NCBI GenBank assembly: GCA_009702305.1
Contig: WLIH01000127.1
Span: 1 to 7,301 of the forward strand
Origin: Actinomycetota bacterium
GTDB taxonomy: Bacteria > Actinomycetota > Actinomycetes > Propionibacteriales > Nocardioidaceae
DNA length: 7,301 bases
Direction of reading: 5' to 3'
In this document: positions 1 to 5,795 of the stretch, one piece after another
Numbering within the stretch: position 1 is the first letter of the stretch
How the letters are laid out: each line of letters starts with the position of its first letter
The notes under the pieces: model-generated
What the model saw: only the letters and a program-made list of their open reading frames with translations
Database searches by the model: none
What the model was told of the DNA's origin: nothing
Position numbers and translations under genes: made by a program

Positions 1-270
1 CGCGACAAGCTGGCCTCCATCGCCGAGTCGGTGGAGGTCGCCGGCCGCCAGGTCAGCGGCCGGGTCGCCCGGGCCGCGAAGGTCGTGCCCGCGCTGCTGC
101 GCGACGTCGAGGCCGCGGGCGTCTCCCTCGAGTCGATCGAGGTGGCCCGCCCCACCCTCGACGACGTGTTCTTGACCCTTACCGGCCGCTCGCTGCGCGA
201 TGCCGAGTCAGCCAGCCACTCAGGTGGCTCGTCGGCCCCGGCCGGCGCCGACGAAGGAGTGAACGCATGA
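1..270 (+). CDS. ABC transporter ATP-binding protein, DrrA-like (C-terminal part only)
   Basis: This is the last 89 residues of an ABC ATPase whose 5' part lies outside the window; the frame is open from the first base. The Walker A, Walker B and signature motifs are therefore not visible. What remains is the C-terminal regulatory extension typical of daunorubicin-resistance-type (DrrA/CcmA) ATPases. It has a small alpha/beta segment and then the family hallmark RPTLDDVFLTLTGR near residues 50-63 of the visible part. A Ser/Ala/Gly-rich tail of about 25 residues follows. Its stop codon overlaps the start of the permease gene by four bases (ATGA), so the two are almost certainly translationally coupled and form one exporter. 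The ATPase would sit on the cytoplasmic face and power substrate export. The substrate is unknown; drugs, lipids and other amphiphiles are all possible in this family. Confidence 0.9.
   Translation, partial: RDKLASIAESVEVAGRQVSGRVARAAKVVPALLRDVEAAGVSLESIEVARPTLDDVFLTLTGRSLRDAESASHSGGSSAPAGADEGVNA
254..259 (+). promoter_or_regulatory. Ribosome binding site of the ABC-2 permease gene
   Basis: AAGGAG lies 7 nt before the ATG at 267, inside the end of the ATPase gene. It supports this start and the coupling through the ATGA overlap. Confidence 0.8.
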
Positions 271-1022
271 CCGGCTTCCTGCGCGAGAGCGGCATCGTCT
301 TCAAACGCCAGCTGCGGATGAACCTGCGCAATCCCGCCTGGGTGATCATCGGGATGCTGCAGCCGGTGCTCTACCTGCTGCTCTTCGGACCGCTGCTCGA
401 GCCGGTGATCGGCCAGCTCGGGGGCAACAAGTACACCTGGTTCGTGCCCGGGATGCTGGTCCAGCTCGGCATCTTCGGTGCCTTCTTCGCCGGCTTCAGC
501 CTGATCGGCGAGTGGCGCGAGGGGGTCATCGAGGCCGAGCGGGTGACGCCGGCCAGCCGCGCCGCGCTGCTCTTCGGCCGGCTCTACCGCGACCTGCTGC
601 AGCTCTTCGTCCAGGCCCTGATCCTGGTCGGGCTCGGTCTCGCGCTCGGCATGGACTTCCACCCCGCCGGCATCGTCTTGGGGGTGGTGCTGACGATCCT
701 GCTCGGCGGCGCCTGCGCGGCCGCCTCCAACGCCTTCGCCCTGACCGTCAAGAGCGAGGATGTGATGGCGCCGGTCATCAACCTGGTGATGATGCCGGTG
801 CTGCTGCTCTCGGGGATCCTGCTCCCGATGAGCTTCGGCGCCGCGTGGCTGGACCGGCTGGCCGACTTCATGCCGATCCGCCACGTCGTGGACGCCGTGC
901 GGGGCGCCTTCTTCGGCACCTACGACGCCTCGACGATGGGCTGGGGGGTCGGCTGGACGGTGGTGCTCTTCGTCGCCGCGGTCTGGTGGGGCGTCTCGGT
1001 GTTCCGCAAAGAGAACGCCTGA
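267..1022 (+). CDS. ABC-2 type transporter permease, DrrB-like
   Basis: This 251-residue integral membrane protein is the transmembrane half of the exporter whose ATPase precedes it. Six hydrophobic segments are visible, at about residues 24-44, 56-80, 112-130, 135-161, 168-188 and 225-246; this is the usual ABC-2 topology and length. The ABC-2 signature region is clear: LLLSGILLPM in segment 5, followed by a conserved W-x-x-x-L-x-x-x-x-P-x-R-H-x-x-D-x-x-R stretch (LADFMPIRHVVDAVRGAFFG). The start is fixed by the AAGGAG site and the ATGA overlap. With a single permease gene visible, the working transporter is probably a homodimer of this protein with two ATPases. The substrate cannot be deduced. 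A promoter lies between this gene and alkB, so it is probably not part of the alkane operon, although read-through is possible because no terminator is evident after it. Confidence 0.93.
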   Translation: MTGFLRESGIVFKRQLRMNLRNPAWVIIGMLQPVLYLLLFGPLLEPVIGQLGGNKYTWFVPGMLVQLGIFGAFFAGFSLIGEWREGVIEAERVTPASRAALLFGRLYRDLLQLFVQALILVGLGLALGMDFHPAGIVLGVVLTILLGGACAAASNAFALTVKSEDVMAPVINLVMMPVLLLSGILLPMSFGAAWLDRLADFMPIRHVVDAVRGAFFGTYDASTMGWGVGWTVVLFVAAVWWGVSVFRKENA

Positions 1023-1056
1023 GCGTGACCCGCATCACTTTACATCGCTGACCCTC

Positions 1057-1085
1057 TTGTCAAGCGGCTTTACAGTCCCTATGGT
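1057..1085 (+). promoter_or_regulatory. Predicted promoter of the alkB operon
   Basis: A -35 box TTGTCA (1057-1062) and a -10 box TATGGT (1080-1085) are separated by 17 bp, a good match to a housekeeping-type promoter. Transcription would begin near 1092 and leave a leader of about 43 nt before the ATG at 1135. The stretch from about 1031 to 1095 is visibly richer in A/T than the coding DNA on either side, as expected for a regulated promoter. Confidence 0.65.
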
Positions 1086-1093
1086 TCTGTAAA
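1069..1093 (+). promoter_or_regulatory. Candidate operator: inverted repeat around the alkB -10 box
   Basis: TTTACAG (1069-1075) and CTGTAAA (1087-1093) form a perfect 7-bp inverted repeat with an 11-bp spacer. The predicted -10 box (1080-1085) lies entirely in the spacer, so a bound dimer would block RNA polymerase. A third half-site-like copy, CTTTACA, lies at 1038-1044, exactly 30 bp (about three helical turns) before the CTTTACA at 1068-1074. The obvious candidate ligand is the TetR regulator at the end of this cluster. That assignment rests on context only. Confidence 0.6.
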
Positions 1094-1121
1094 CCCGGTG
1101 GGCAGCGAGGCCCGCCGCCGC

Positions 1122-1127
1122 AGGAGG
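1122..1127 (+). promoter_or_regulatory. Ribosome binding site that decides the alkB start
   Basis: AGGAGG lies 7 nt before the ATG at 1135 but only 4 nt before the GTG at 1132. The ATG is therefore the better start codon. Confidence 0.8.
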
Positions 1128-1134
1128 TGCAGTG

Positions 1135-2568
1135 ATGACAGAGGCGATCCCCAACAGCACGGTCCCCGACGGGTCGAGCGACTCGTGGACCGACGGCAAG
1201 CGATACCTGTGGCTGATCGGCCTGGTCGTGCCGTCCCTGGCCTTCGTGGCCGCCGGCATGTGGGCGCTCACCGGGTGGTCGGTGTGGTTCTGGATCGGCC
1301 CGATCGTGGTCCTGGGCATCGTGCCGGCGATCGACCTGTTCGCCGGGCTCGACCGCTCGAACCCGCCGGACGACGCGATCGAGGCGCTCGAGAACGACAA
1401 GTACTACCGCTGGATCACCTACCTCTTCCTGCCGATCCAGTACGCCGGCTTCATCGGCGCCTTCTACCTCGTCGCCCACGGCGCGCCGTTCGGGCTCGGC
1501 GAGCTCAGCCTGATCGAGAAGATCGGCCTCGCCGTCTCGATCGGCACCATCGGCGGGATCGGCATCAACACCGCCCACGAGCTCGGCCACAAGCGCGAGG
1601 CCAATGAGCGCTGGCTGGCCAAGATCGCCCTCGCCCCGGTGGCGTACGGCCACTTCTACATCGAGCACAACCGCGGCCACCACGTCCGCGTCGCCACCCC
1701 CGAGGACCCCGCGTCCTCGAAGATGGGCGAGAACTTCTACCAGTTCTGGCCGCGCACGGTCTTCGGCTCGCTGCAGTCTGCCTGGCAGCTGGAGAAGAAG
1801 CGCTACGCCCGCAAGGACACGCACCCCTTCCACCTGGGCAACGACGTGCTCAACTCCTGGCTGATGACCGCTGCCCTCTGGGGCGCGCTGGCGCTCTGGC
1901 TCGGCCCGGAGATCCTGCCGCTGCTGGTGCTGCAGGCGATCGTCGGCTTCTCGCTGCTCGAGGTCGTCAACTACATGGAGCACTACGGCATGCTGCGCCA
2001 GAAGGTCGGCACCGGCACCAAGCAGCGCTACGAGCGCGTCGACCCCTCCCACTCGTGGAACTCCAACAACATCGCGACCAACGTGCTGCTCTACCACCTG
2101 CAGCGCCACAGCGACCACCACGCCAACCCGACGCGTCGCTACCAGACGCTGCGCGACTTCGAGGAGAGCCCGGTGCTCCCGACCGGCTACGCCGGCATGA
2201 TCGTGCTCGCGCTGGTGCCGCCGCTCTGGCGCCGGGTGATGGACCCCCGCGTGCTGGCGCACTTCGACGGGGACCTTTCCCGGGCCAACCTGCTGCCGCG
2301 CAAGCGCGAGAGGATCCTGGCCCGCTACCCCGCACCGGTGCACCACGAGGAGGTCGTGCTGCCCGACGTCGCGCCCGTGCTGGTCGACGAAGTGCTGGCA
2401 GCGCGCTGCCCCGGCTGCGGCTACACCTACGAGGTGGCGGTCGGCAACGAGCTCGAGGGATTCGCGGCCGGCACGGCCTGGGCCGACATCCCCGCCGACT
2501 GGTGCTGCCCCGACTGCGGGGTGCGCGAGAAGGTCGACTTCGTGCCGCTCAGCACCCAGGACGCCTGA
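1135..2568 (+). CDS. alkB: Alkane 1-monooxygenase AlkB fused to a C-terminal rubredoxin
   Basis: This 477-residue membrane diiron enzyme oxidises n-alkanes to 1-alkanols with O2 at the cytoplasmic membrane, the first step of alkane degradation. Hydrophobic segments lie at about residues 24-46, 48-69, 93-113, 127-147, 240-256 and 258-280. All hallmark AlkB motifs are present: HELGHK (148-153), EHNRGHH followed by VATPEDPASS (177-195), NYMEHYGM (279-286) and LQRHSDHH (322-329). These supply the conserved histidines that bind the iron pair. Stand-alone AlkB proteins end near residue 400; here a linker leads to a full rubredoxin domain with C425-P-G-C428-G-Y and W456-C-C458-P-D-C461-G. The four cysteines bind one Fe, and C457 is an extra cysteine beside the site. 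AlkB-rubredoxin fusions are known from actinobacteria including Dietzia, Gordonia and Nocardioides. The ATG at 1135 is chosen over the GTG at 1132 from ribosome-site spacing. Rubredoxin reductase is not encoded here. The alkane chain length preferred cannot be read from the sequence. Confidence 0.97.
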   Translation: MTEAIPNSTVPDGSSDSWTDGKRYLWLIGLVVPSLAFVAAGMWALTGWSVWFWIGPIVVLGIVPAIDLFAGLDRSNPPDDAIEALENDKYYRWITYLFLPIQYAGFIGAFYLVAHGAPFGLGELSLIEKIGLAVSIGTIGGIGINTAHELGHKREANERWLAKIALAPVAYGHFYIEHNRGHHVRVATPEDPASSKMGENFYQFWPRTVFGSLQSAWQLEKKRYARKDTHPFHLGNDVLNSWLMTAALWGALALWLGPEILPLLVLQAIVGFSLLEVVNYMEHYGMLRQKVGTGTKQRYERVDPSHSWNSNNIATNVLLYHLQRHSDHHANPTRRYQTLRDFEESPVLPTGYAGMIVLALVPPLWRRVMDPRVLAHFDGDLSRANLLPRKRERILARYPAPVHHEEVVLPDVAPVLVDEVLAARCPGCGYTYEVAVGNELEGFAAGTAWADIPADWCCPDCGVREKVDFVPLSTQDA

Positions 2569-2765
2569 TGGCGATGCGGATCGCGGTCGACCGCGACAAG
2601 TGCGAGGGCCTCGGCATGTGCGAGGCGATGGCCAACGACTTCTTCGAGCTCGACGACGACGAGGTCATGCACGTGCTCGACGAGCACCCCGACGAGTCGC
2701 AGCGCGCTCACGTGCACGCGGCGGTCCAGGCCTGCCCGGTGCTGGCCCTCACGCTGGAGGGCTGA
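2568..2765 (+). CDS. Small 3Fe-4S ferredoxin
   Basis: This 65-residue acidic ferredoxin resembles those that partner actinobacterial cytochromes P450 and other oxygenases. Cluster ligands are C12, C18 and C56, in the pattern C-E-G-L-G-M-C followed much later by C-P. The position that would carry the fourth cysteine of a 4Fe-4S cluster is L15, so a 3Fe-4S cluster is expected. The middle of the protein is rich in Asp and Glu (residues 24-43), which suits docking to a basic redox partner. The ATG overlaps the alkB stop by one base (TGATG), and AGGA at 2558-2561 lies 6 nt upstream, so translation is coupled to alkB. By context it should carry electrons to the AlkB-rubredoxin fusion or between a reductase and rubredoxin. 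That would duplicate the rubredoxin's role, and the true partner is unproven. Confidence 0.92.
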   Translation: MAMRIAVDRDKCEGLGMCEAMANDFFELDDDEVMHVLDEHPDESQRAHVHAAVQACPVLALTLEG

Positions 2766-2790
2766 GCACGGTGAGTGTCGCGGTCGTTCC

Positions 2791-2796
2791 TAGACT
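2791..2796 (+). promoter_or_regulatory. Leaderless -10 box of the tetR gene
   Basis: TAGACT ends 7 nt before the ATG at 2804. In actinobacteria a TANNNT box at this distance marks a leaderless transcript that starts at or next to the ATG. No good -35 match is seen upstream. Confidence 0.6.
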
Positions 2797-2803
2797 GGTG
2801 CGC

Positions 2804-3397
2804 ATGACCAGCGCGCCGGCTCCCGGGGCGGCCGCGACCACGCACGACCGGGTGGTCGCCGCCGCGGTGCGGCTGACGGCCGAGCTGGGTTGGTCGCAGG
2901 TCACGATGGCGCGCCTGGCCGAGGACGTCGGCGTCAGCCGACAGACCGTCTACAACGAGGTCGGGACCAAGCCGGGACTGGCCGAGGCGATGATCCAGCG
3001 CGAGCTGGCCCGCTTCCTCGACGTCGTCACGCTCGCCTTCGACGATCACGCCGACGACCTGGTCGCGGCGATCCGGCAGTCGGCGCTCAGCGTGCTCGAG
3101 CACGCCCAGGACAACCAGCTGCTGCACGCCGTCGTCTCCGCGACGCACGGCGCCGACACCGAGCTGCTGCCGCTGCTGACGACCCACGCGGAGTCGCTGC
3201 TGACGGCGGCCAAGCTGGTCATCGCCGAGCGGGTCGCGCCGTACCCCCTCGACCTCGGGCCGGCCCACCTCGACGCGGCGATCGACATGGTCGTGCGCGT
3301 CGTGCTCTCCCACGTCATGCAGCCCTCGGCGAGCCCGACCGAGACCGCCGACGACATCGCCTGGATCGCCGCGCGCGTGCTGCGACCCCAGGTCTAG
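2804..3397 (+). CDS. TetR-family transcriptional regulator (AlkX-like by context)
   Basis: This 197-residue DNA-binding repressor-type protein has the usual TetR length and layout. Residues 1-13 are a short flexible tail. Helix 1 spans about 15-29, and the helix-turn-helix lies at about 34-53 (TMARLAEDVGVSRQTVYNEV). The rest is the variable helical ligand-binding and dimer domain. It follows the ferredoxin gene by 38 bp in the same direction, so it can be made from the alk transcript as well as from its own promoter. A TetR gene after alkB and its electron carriers is a recurring actinobacterial arrangement; AlkX of Dietzia is the known example that controls a rubredoxin-fused alkB. The likely target is the inverted repeat at 1069-1093. 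The ATG at 2804 is preferred for its leaderless promoter. An in-frame GTG at 2771 with GGAGGG 9 nt upstream would add 11 residues. The inducer is unknown. Confidence 0.92.
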   Translation: MTSAPAPGAAATTHDRVVAAAVRLTAELGWSQVTMARLAEDVGVSRQTVYNEVGTKPGLAEAMIQRELARFLDVVTLAFDDHADDLVAAIRQSALSVLEHAQDNQLLHAVVSATHGADTELLPLLTTHAESLLTAAKLVIAERVAPYPLDLGPAHLDAAIDMVVRVVLSHVMQPSASPTETADDIAWIAARVLRPQV

Positions 3398-3429
3398 CCG
3401 GCTCGGTCTATCGGGCTCGGCGCACGGTC

Positions 3430-4317
3430 CTACGCCGCGCCGGGCGGCGAGTCGACGAGCGAGAGCCGGCGCCGCGCGTCGGCGAGCTCGACGGCCTCGC
3501 GGAACGCCGCGGTGATGTACGCCGGCACCACCAGGCCGGCGTGCTGGGCCCAGAGCAGCTCGGTCTCGACGCGCGCGATCTGGGCGGCGAAGTCGTCGGA
3601 CTCCTCCGCGATGCCGAGGGTGTGCATCACCTCGCCGAAGTCGGCCTTCTGCTCGTCGTTGTTGGCGCCGACGGGCGCGAAGGACAAGGACCGCAGCTTG
3701 CGCACCAGCCAGCGCTGCCACGGGGCGAGCTCGACCCAGAGCAGCCGCGCGGACAGCTGGTAGAAGGCGTAGTGCCCGGGCTCCTGGCGCTTGATCGGGC
3801 CGATCACCGTGTCCGCGATCGCGCTCTCGCGCATCTCGACGACGCCGTCCTGCAGCAGGTTGTAGGCGAGCACGGCCGAGCGCTCGGTGACCATCCCGGT
3901 GACGTAGTAGAGCATCCGGGCGACGTCCTGCAGGGGGCCGAGACGTCCCAGAGCGCCGAGCACCTTGAGCTTGGCGCCCATCGAGTCGCGGTCCGGCTCC
4001 GCCGGCGGGCGACCGAGCTCGACCTGCAGTCGGTCGAGGATCAGGCCGTGCTGGATCTCCTGGGGCTGCCAGACGTCGCGGTAGAAGTGCACGTCGATCT
4101 CGGGGGGATCGGGCAGCATCGTCGCGATCTCGAGCACGTTGCGGTCGACCTCGAGCTCGACGCGGGCCATGTAGTCGAGGACGTGGCCGAAGCGCGCCTC
4201 GAACTCGACGGGATTGCGGACCGTGAAGTCGACGCTGTCGAGCGCGATGGGGGGATGATCGACCGCGAGCCGGTCGACGTGCTCGACCAGGCGCTGGGCC
4301 GAGGGTCTCGTGGACAT
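3430..4317 (-). CDS. Ferritin-like diiron protein, acyl-ACP desaturase-like
   Basis: This 295-residue soluble, mostly helical protein shows the diiron carboxylate pattern of the ferritin-like superfamily: E54 (or E56), E87-I-Q-H90, E145 and E179-P-G-H182. The spacing follows plant acyl-ACP desaturase (E105, E143-x-x-H146, E196, E229-x-x-H232), with intervals of 33, 58 and 34 here against 38, 53 and 33. The ligand set therefore appears complete and an oxygen-activating dinuclear iron site is likely. No signal peptide or membrane segment is seen. The substrate is unknown: desaturation, hydroxylation or oxygenation of an acyl or other chain are possible, and a link to lipid metabolism beside alkB is only suggested by context. 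The gene converges on tetR with a 32-bp gap in which no convincing terminator was found. It diverges from the MFS gene with only 22 bp between starts. Its ATG has no ribosome site, consistent with a leaderless mRNA. Confidence 0.85.
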   Translation of the reverse strand: MSTRPSAQRLVEHVDRLAVDHPPIALDSVDFTVRNPVEFEARFGHVLDYMARVELEVDRNVLEIATMLPDPPEIDVHFYRDVWQPQEIQHGLILDRLQVELGRPPAEPDRDSMGAKLKVLGALGRLGPLQDVARMLYYVTGMVTERSAVLAYNLLQDGVVEMRESAIADTVIGPIKRQEPGHYAFYQLSARLLWVELAPWQRWLVRKLRSLSFAPVGANNDEQKADFGEVMHTLGIAEESDDFAAQIARVETELLWAQHAGLVVPAYITAAFREAVELADARRRLSLVDSPPGAA

Positions 4318-4323
4318 GAGGGA

Positions 4324-4329
4324 ACCCTA
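4324..4329 (-). promoter_or_regulatory. Leaderless -10 box of the diiron protein gene
   Basis: Read on the minus strand, TAGGGT ends 6 nt before the ATG at 4317. It shares two bases (4328-4329) with the opposing -10 box of the MFS gene. Any -35 contact would fall inside the MFS coding sequence, and no consensus -35 is seen. Confidence 0.6.
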
Positions 4330-4333
4330 ATCT
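4328..4333 (+). promoter_or_regulatory. Leaderless -10 box of the MFS gene
   Basis: TAATCT ends 6 nt before the ATG at 4340. The whole intergenic gap is 22 bp and has no ribosome site for either gene, so both mRNAs are predicted to be leaderless. Confidence 0.6.
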
Positions 4334-4339
4334 GACGGG

Positions 4340-5743
4340 ATGAGTGATTCGGTGTCCGCCGTCGTCCGGATGGGCACTCCTCGCGGACGAGCGGTGGTCG
4401 CGGCGGCGACGCTCGGCTCGGGCATGACGATGCTCGACGGGACCGTGGTCAACGTCGCGCTGCGCACCATCGGGGAGGACCTCGACGCGAGCCTGGCCCA
4501 GCTGCAGTGGGTCACCAACGGCTACCTGCTGGCCCTGGCCAGCCTGATCCTGCTCGGCGGCTCGCTCGGCGACCGCTTCGGCCGGCGCCGGGTCTTCCGC
4601 TGGGGCGTGCTGTCGTTCGCCGCAGCCTCGCTGCTGTGCGGACTCGCCCCGACCCCCGAGATCCTGATCGCGGCCCGGCTCCTGCAGGGCGTCGGTGCCG
4701 CCCTGCTCACGCCCGGCAGCCTGGCGATGATCCAGGGCGCCTTCGACCACGACGACCGGGCCCGGGCGATCGGCGCGTGGTCGGGCCTGGGCGCGATCGC
4801 CGGGGCGTTGGGACCGTTCGTCGGGGGAGCCCTGGTGGAGTACGCCGACTGGCGGCTGATCTTCCTGATCAACGTGCCGCTGGCCGGCGCGACCTGGTGG
4901 ATGTCGCGCGCCGTGCCGGAGACTCTCGACCCGCACGCGTCGCGGCACTTCGACCTGCCCGGAGCCGGTCTCGCGGTCCTGGCGCTCGGCGCCACGACGT
5001 ACGCCCTGATCGAGTGGGGCGGGCGCGCAGCGTGGATCGCCGTGCCGGTCGCGCTGGTCGCCGCGGTCGCCTTCCTGGTCGTCGAGGCTCGCGTGAGTGC
5101 GCCGATGCTGGCGCTCGGGATCTTCGCCGAGCGCACCTTCAGCGCGGCCAATGCGATGACGCTGCTCGTCTACGCCGCGCTCGGCGCGATGGCCTTCTTC
5201 CTGACCCTGCAGCTGCAGACGGTCGGCGGCTACGGCGCGCTGGCCGCCGGCACGGCGACCCTGCCGATGACCGTCTGCATGCTGCTGCTCGCTGCGCGCG
5301 GCGGCGCTCTCGCGGCCCGGATCGGTCCGCGGCTGCCGATGACGATGGGTCCGCTGGTGATGGCGGCCGGGGTCCTCCTGCTGCTCGACGCCGGTCACGG
5401 CTCCTACTGGTCCACGGTGCTGCCGGGCGTCACGGTCTTCGGGCTCGGGCTGGCCCTGATGGTCGCGCCGCTGACCGCCACGGTGCTGGCCGCGGCGCCC
5501 GACGAGCACGCCGGCATCGCCAGCGGTGTCAACAACGCGGTCGCCCGAGCCGGGTCGCTGCTGGCGGTGGCCGCTCTGCCGATGGCGGTGGGTCTGTCCG
5601 GGGAGCAGTACGCCGTCGCGGCGGCGTTCGATCAGGCTTTCGGTCGCGCGATGCTGGTCTGCGCCGGCCTGCTCGCCGCGGGCGGCGTGCTGTCGTGGCT
5701 GACCATCCGCGACCACGTGCTCGCGTCGCCGACCTCCCGATAA
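4340..5743 (+). CDS. MFS exporter, DHA2 (EmrB/QacA) family
   Basis: This 467-residue polytopic membrane protein is a drug:H+ antiporter-type major facilitator. Motif D1 is visible as MTMLDGTVVNVAL (29-41) in segment 1. The loop motif A is GSLGDRFGRRRVF (74-86), motif B is RLLQGVGAALLTPGSLAMI (113-131), and the antiporter motif C is GLGAIAGALGPFVGG (149-163) in segment 5. The sequence W-R-L-I-F-L-I-N-V-P (171-180) after it is typical of DHA2 proteins, which usually have 14 membrane segments; length and hydrophobic pattern agree. It would export an amphiphilic or toxic compound using the proton gradient, but the substrate is unknown. It shares a divergent promoter region with the diiron protein gene, so the exporter may handle a product or substrate of that enzyme; this is inference. 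The ATG at 4340 is supported by the -10 box 6 nt upstream. Confidence 0.95.
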   Translation: MSDSVSAVVRMGTPRGRAVVAAATLGSGMTMLDGTVVNVALRTIGEDLDASLAQLQWVTNGYLLALASLILLGGSLGDRFGRRRVFRWGVLSFAAASLLCGLAPTPEILIAARLLQGVGAALLTPGSLAMIQGAFDHDDRARAIGAWSGLGAIAGALGPFVGGALVEYADWRLIFLINVPLAGATWWMSRAVPETLDPHASRHFDLPGAGLAVLALGATTYALIEWGGRAAWIAVPVALVAAVAFLVVEARVSAPMLALGIFAERTFSAANAMTLLVYAALGAMAFFLTLQLQTVGGYGALAAGTATLPMTVCMLLLAARGGALAARIGPRLPMTMGPLVMAAGVLLLLDAGHGSYWSTVLPGVTVFGLGLALMVAPLTATVLAAAPDEHAGIASGVNNAVARAGSLLAVAALPMAVGLSGEQYAVAAAFDQAFGRAMLVCAGLLAAGGVLSWLTIRDHVLASPTSR

Positions 5744-5782
5744 GCGCCCGCGCGCTCGGACGGCGACCTACTCTGGAATCTC

Positions 5783-5791
5783 GGAGGGGGG
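5783..5791 (+). promoter_or_regulatory. Ribosome binding site of the M15 lipoprotein gene
   Basis: A strong purine run, GGAGGGGGG, sits before the ATG at 5796, with 8 nt between GGAGG and the ATG. A possible -10 box TACTCT lies at 5769-5774, but it is close to the ribosome site and has no -35 match, so the promoter is uncertain. Confidence 0.65.
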
Positions 5792-5795
5792 ACCG

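Noticed and set aside
1132..1134. GTG as the alkB start
   Set aside because: It is only 4 nt from AGGAGG, while the next codon, ATG at 1135, is 7 nt away and better placed.
1060..2346. A minus-strand open frame of 428 codons opposite alkB
   Set aside because: It lies antisense to a gene with unmistakable AlkB motifs, runs into the alkB promoter and has a compositionally biased translation rich in Val, Asp, Arg and His.
3398..3429. Possible terminator between convergent tetR and diiron genes
   Set aside because: The gap has a 7-bp direct repeat GGCTCGG (3400-3406, 3414-3420) and only a 4-bp possible stem. No hairpin strong enough to call was found.
2708..5716. A minus-strand open frame of 1002 codons running across ferredoxin, tetR, the diiron gene and the MFS gene
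   Set aside because: It is a by-product of high GC with third-position bias. It overlaps four well-supported genes, and its translation is low-complexity Arg/Gly/Asp/His-rich without any domain.
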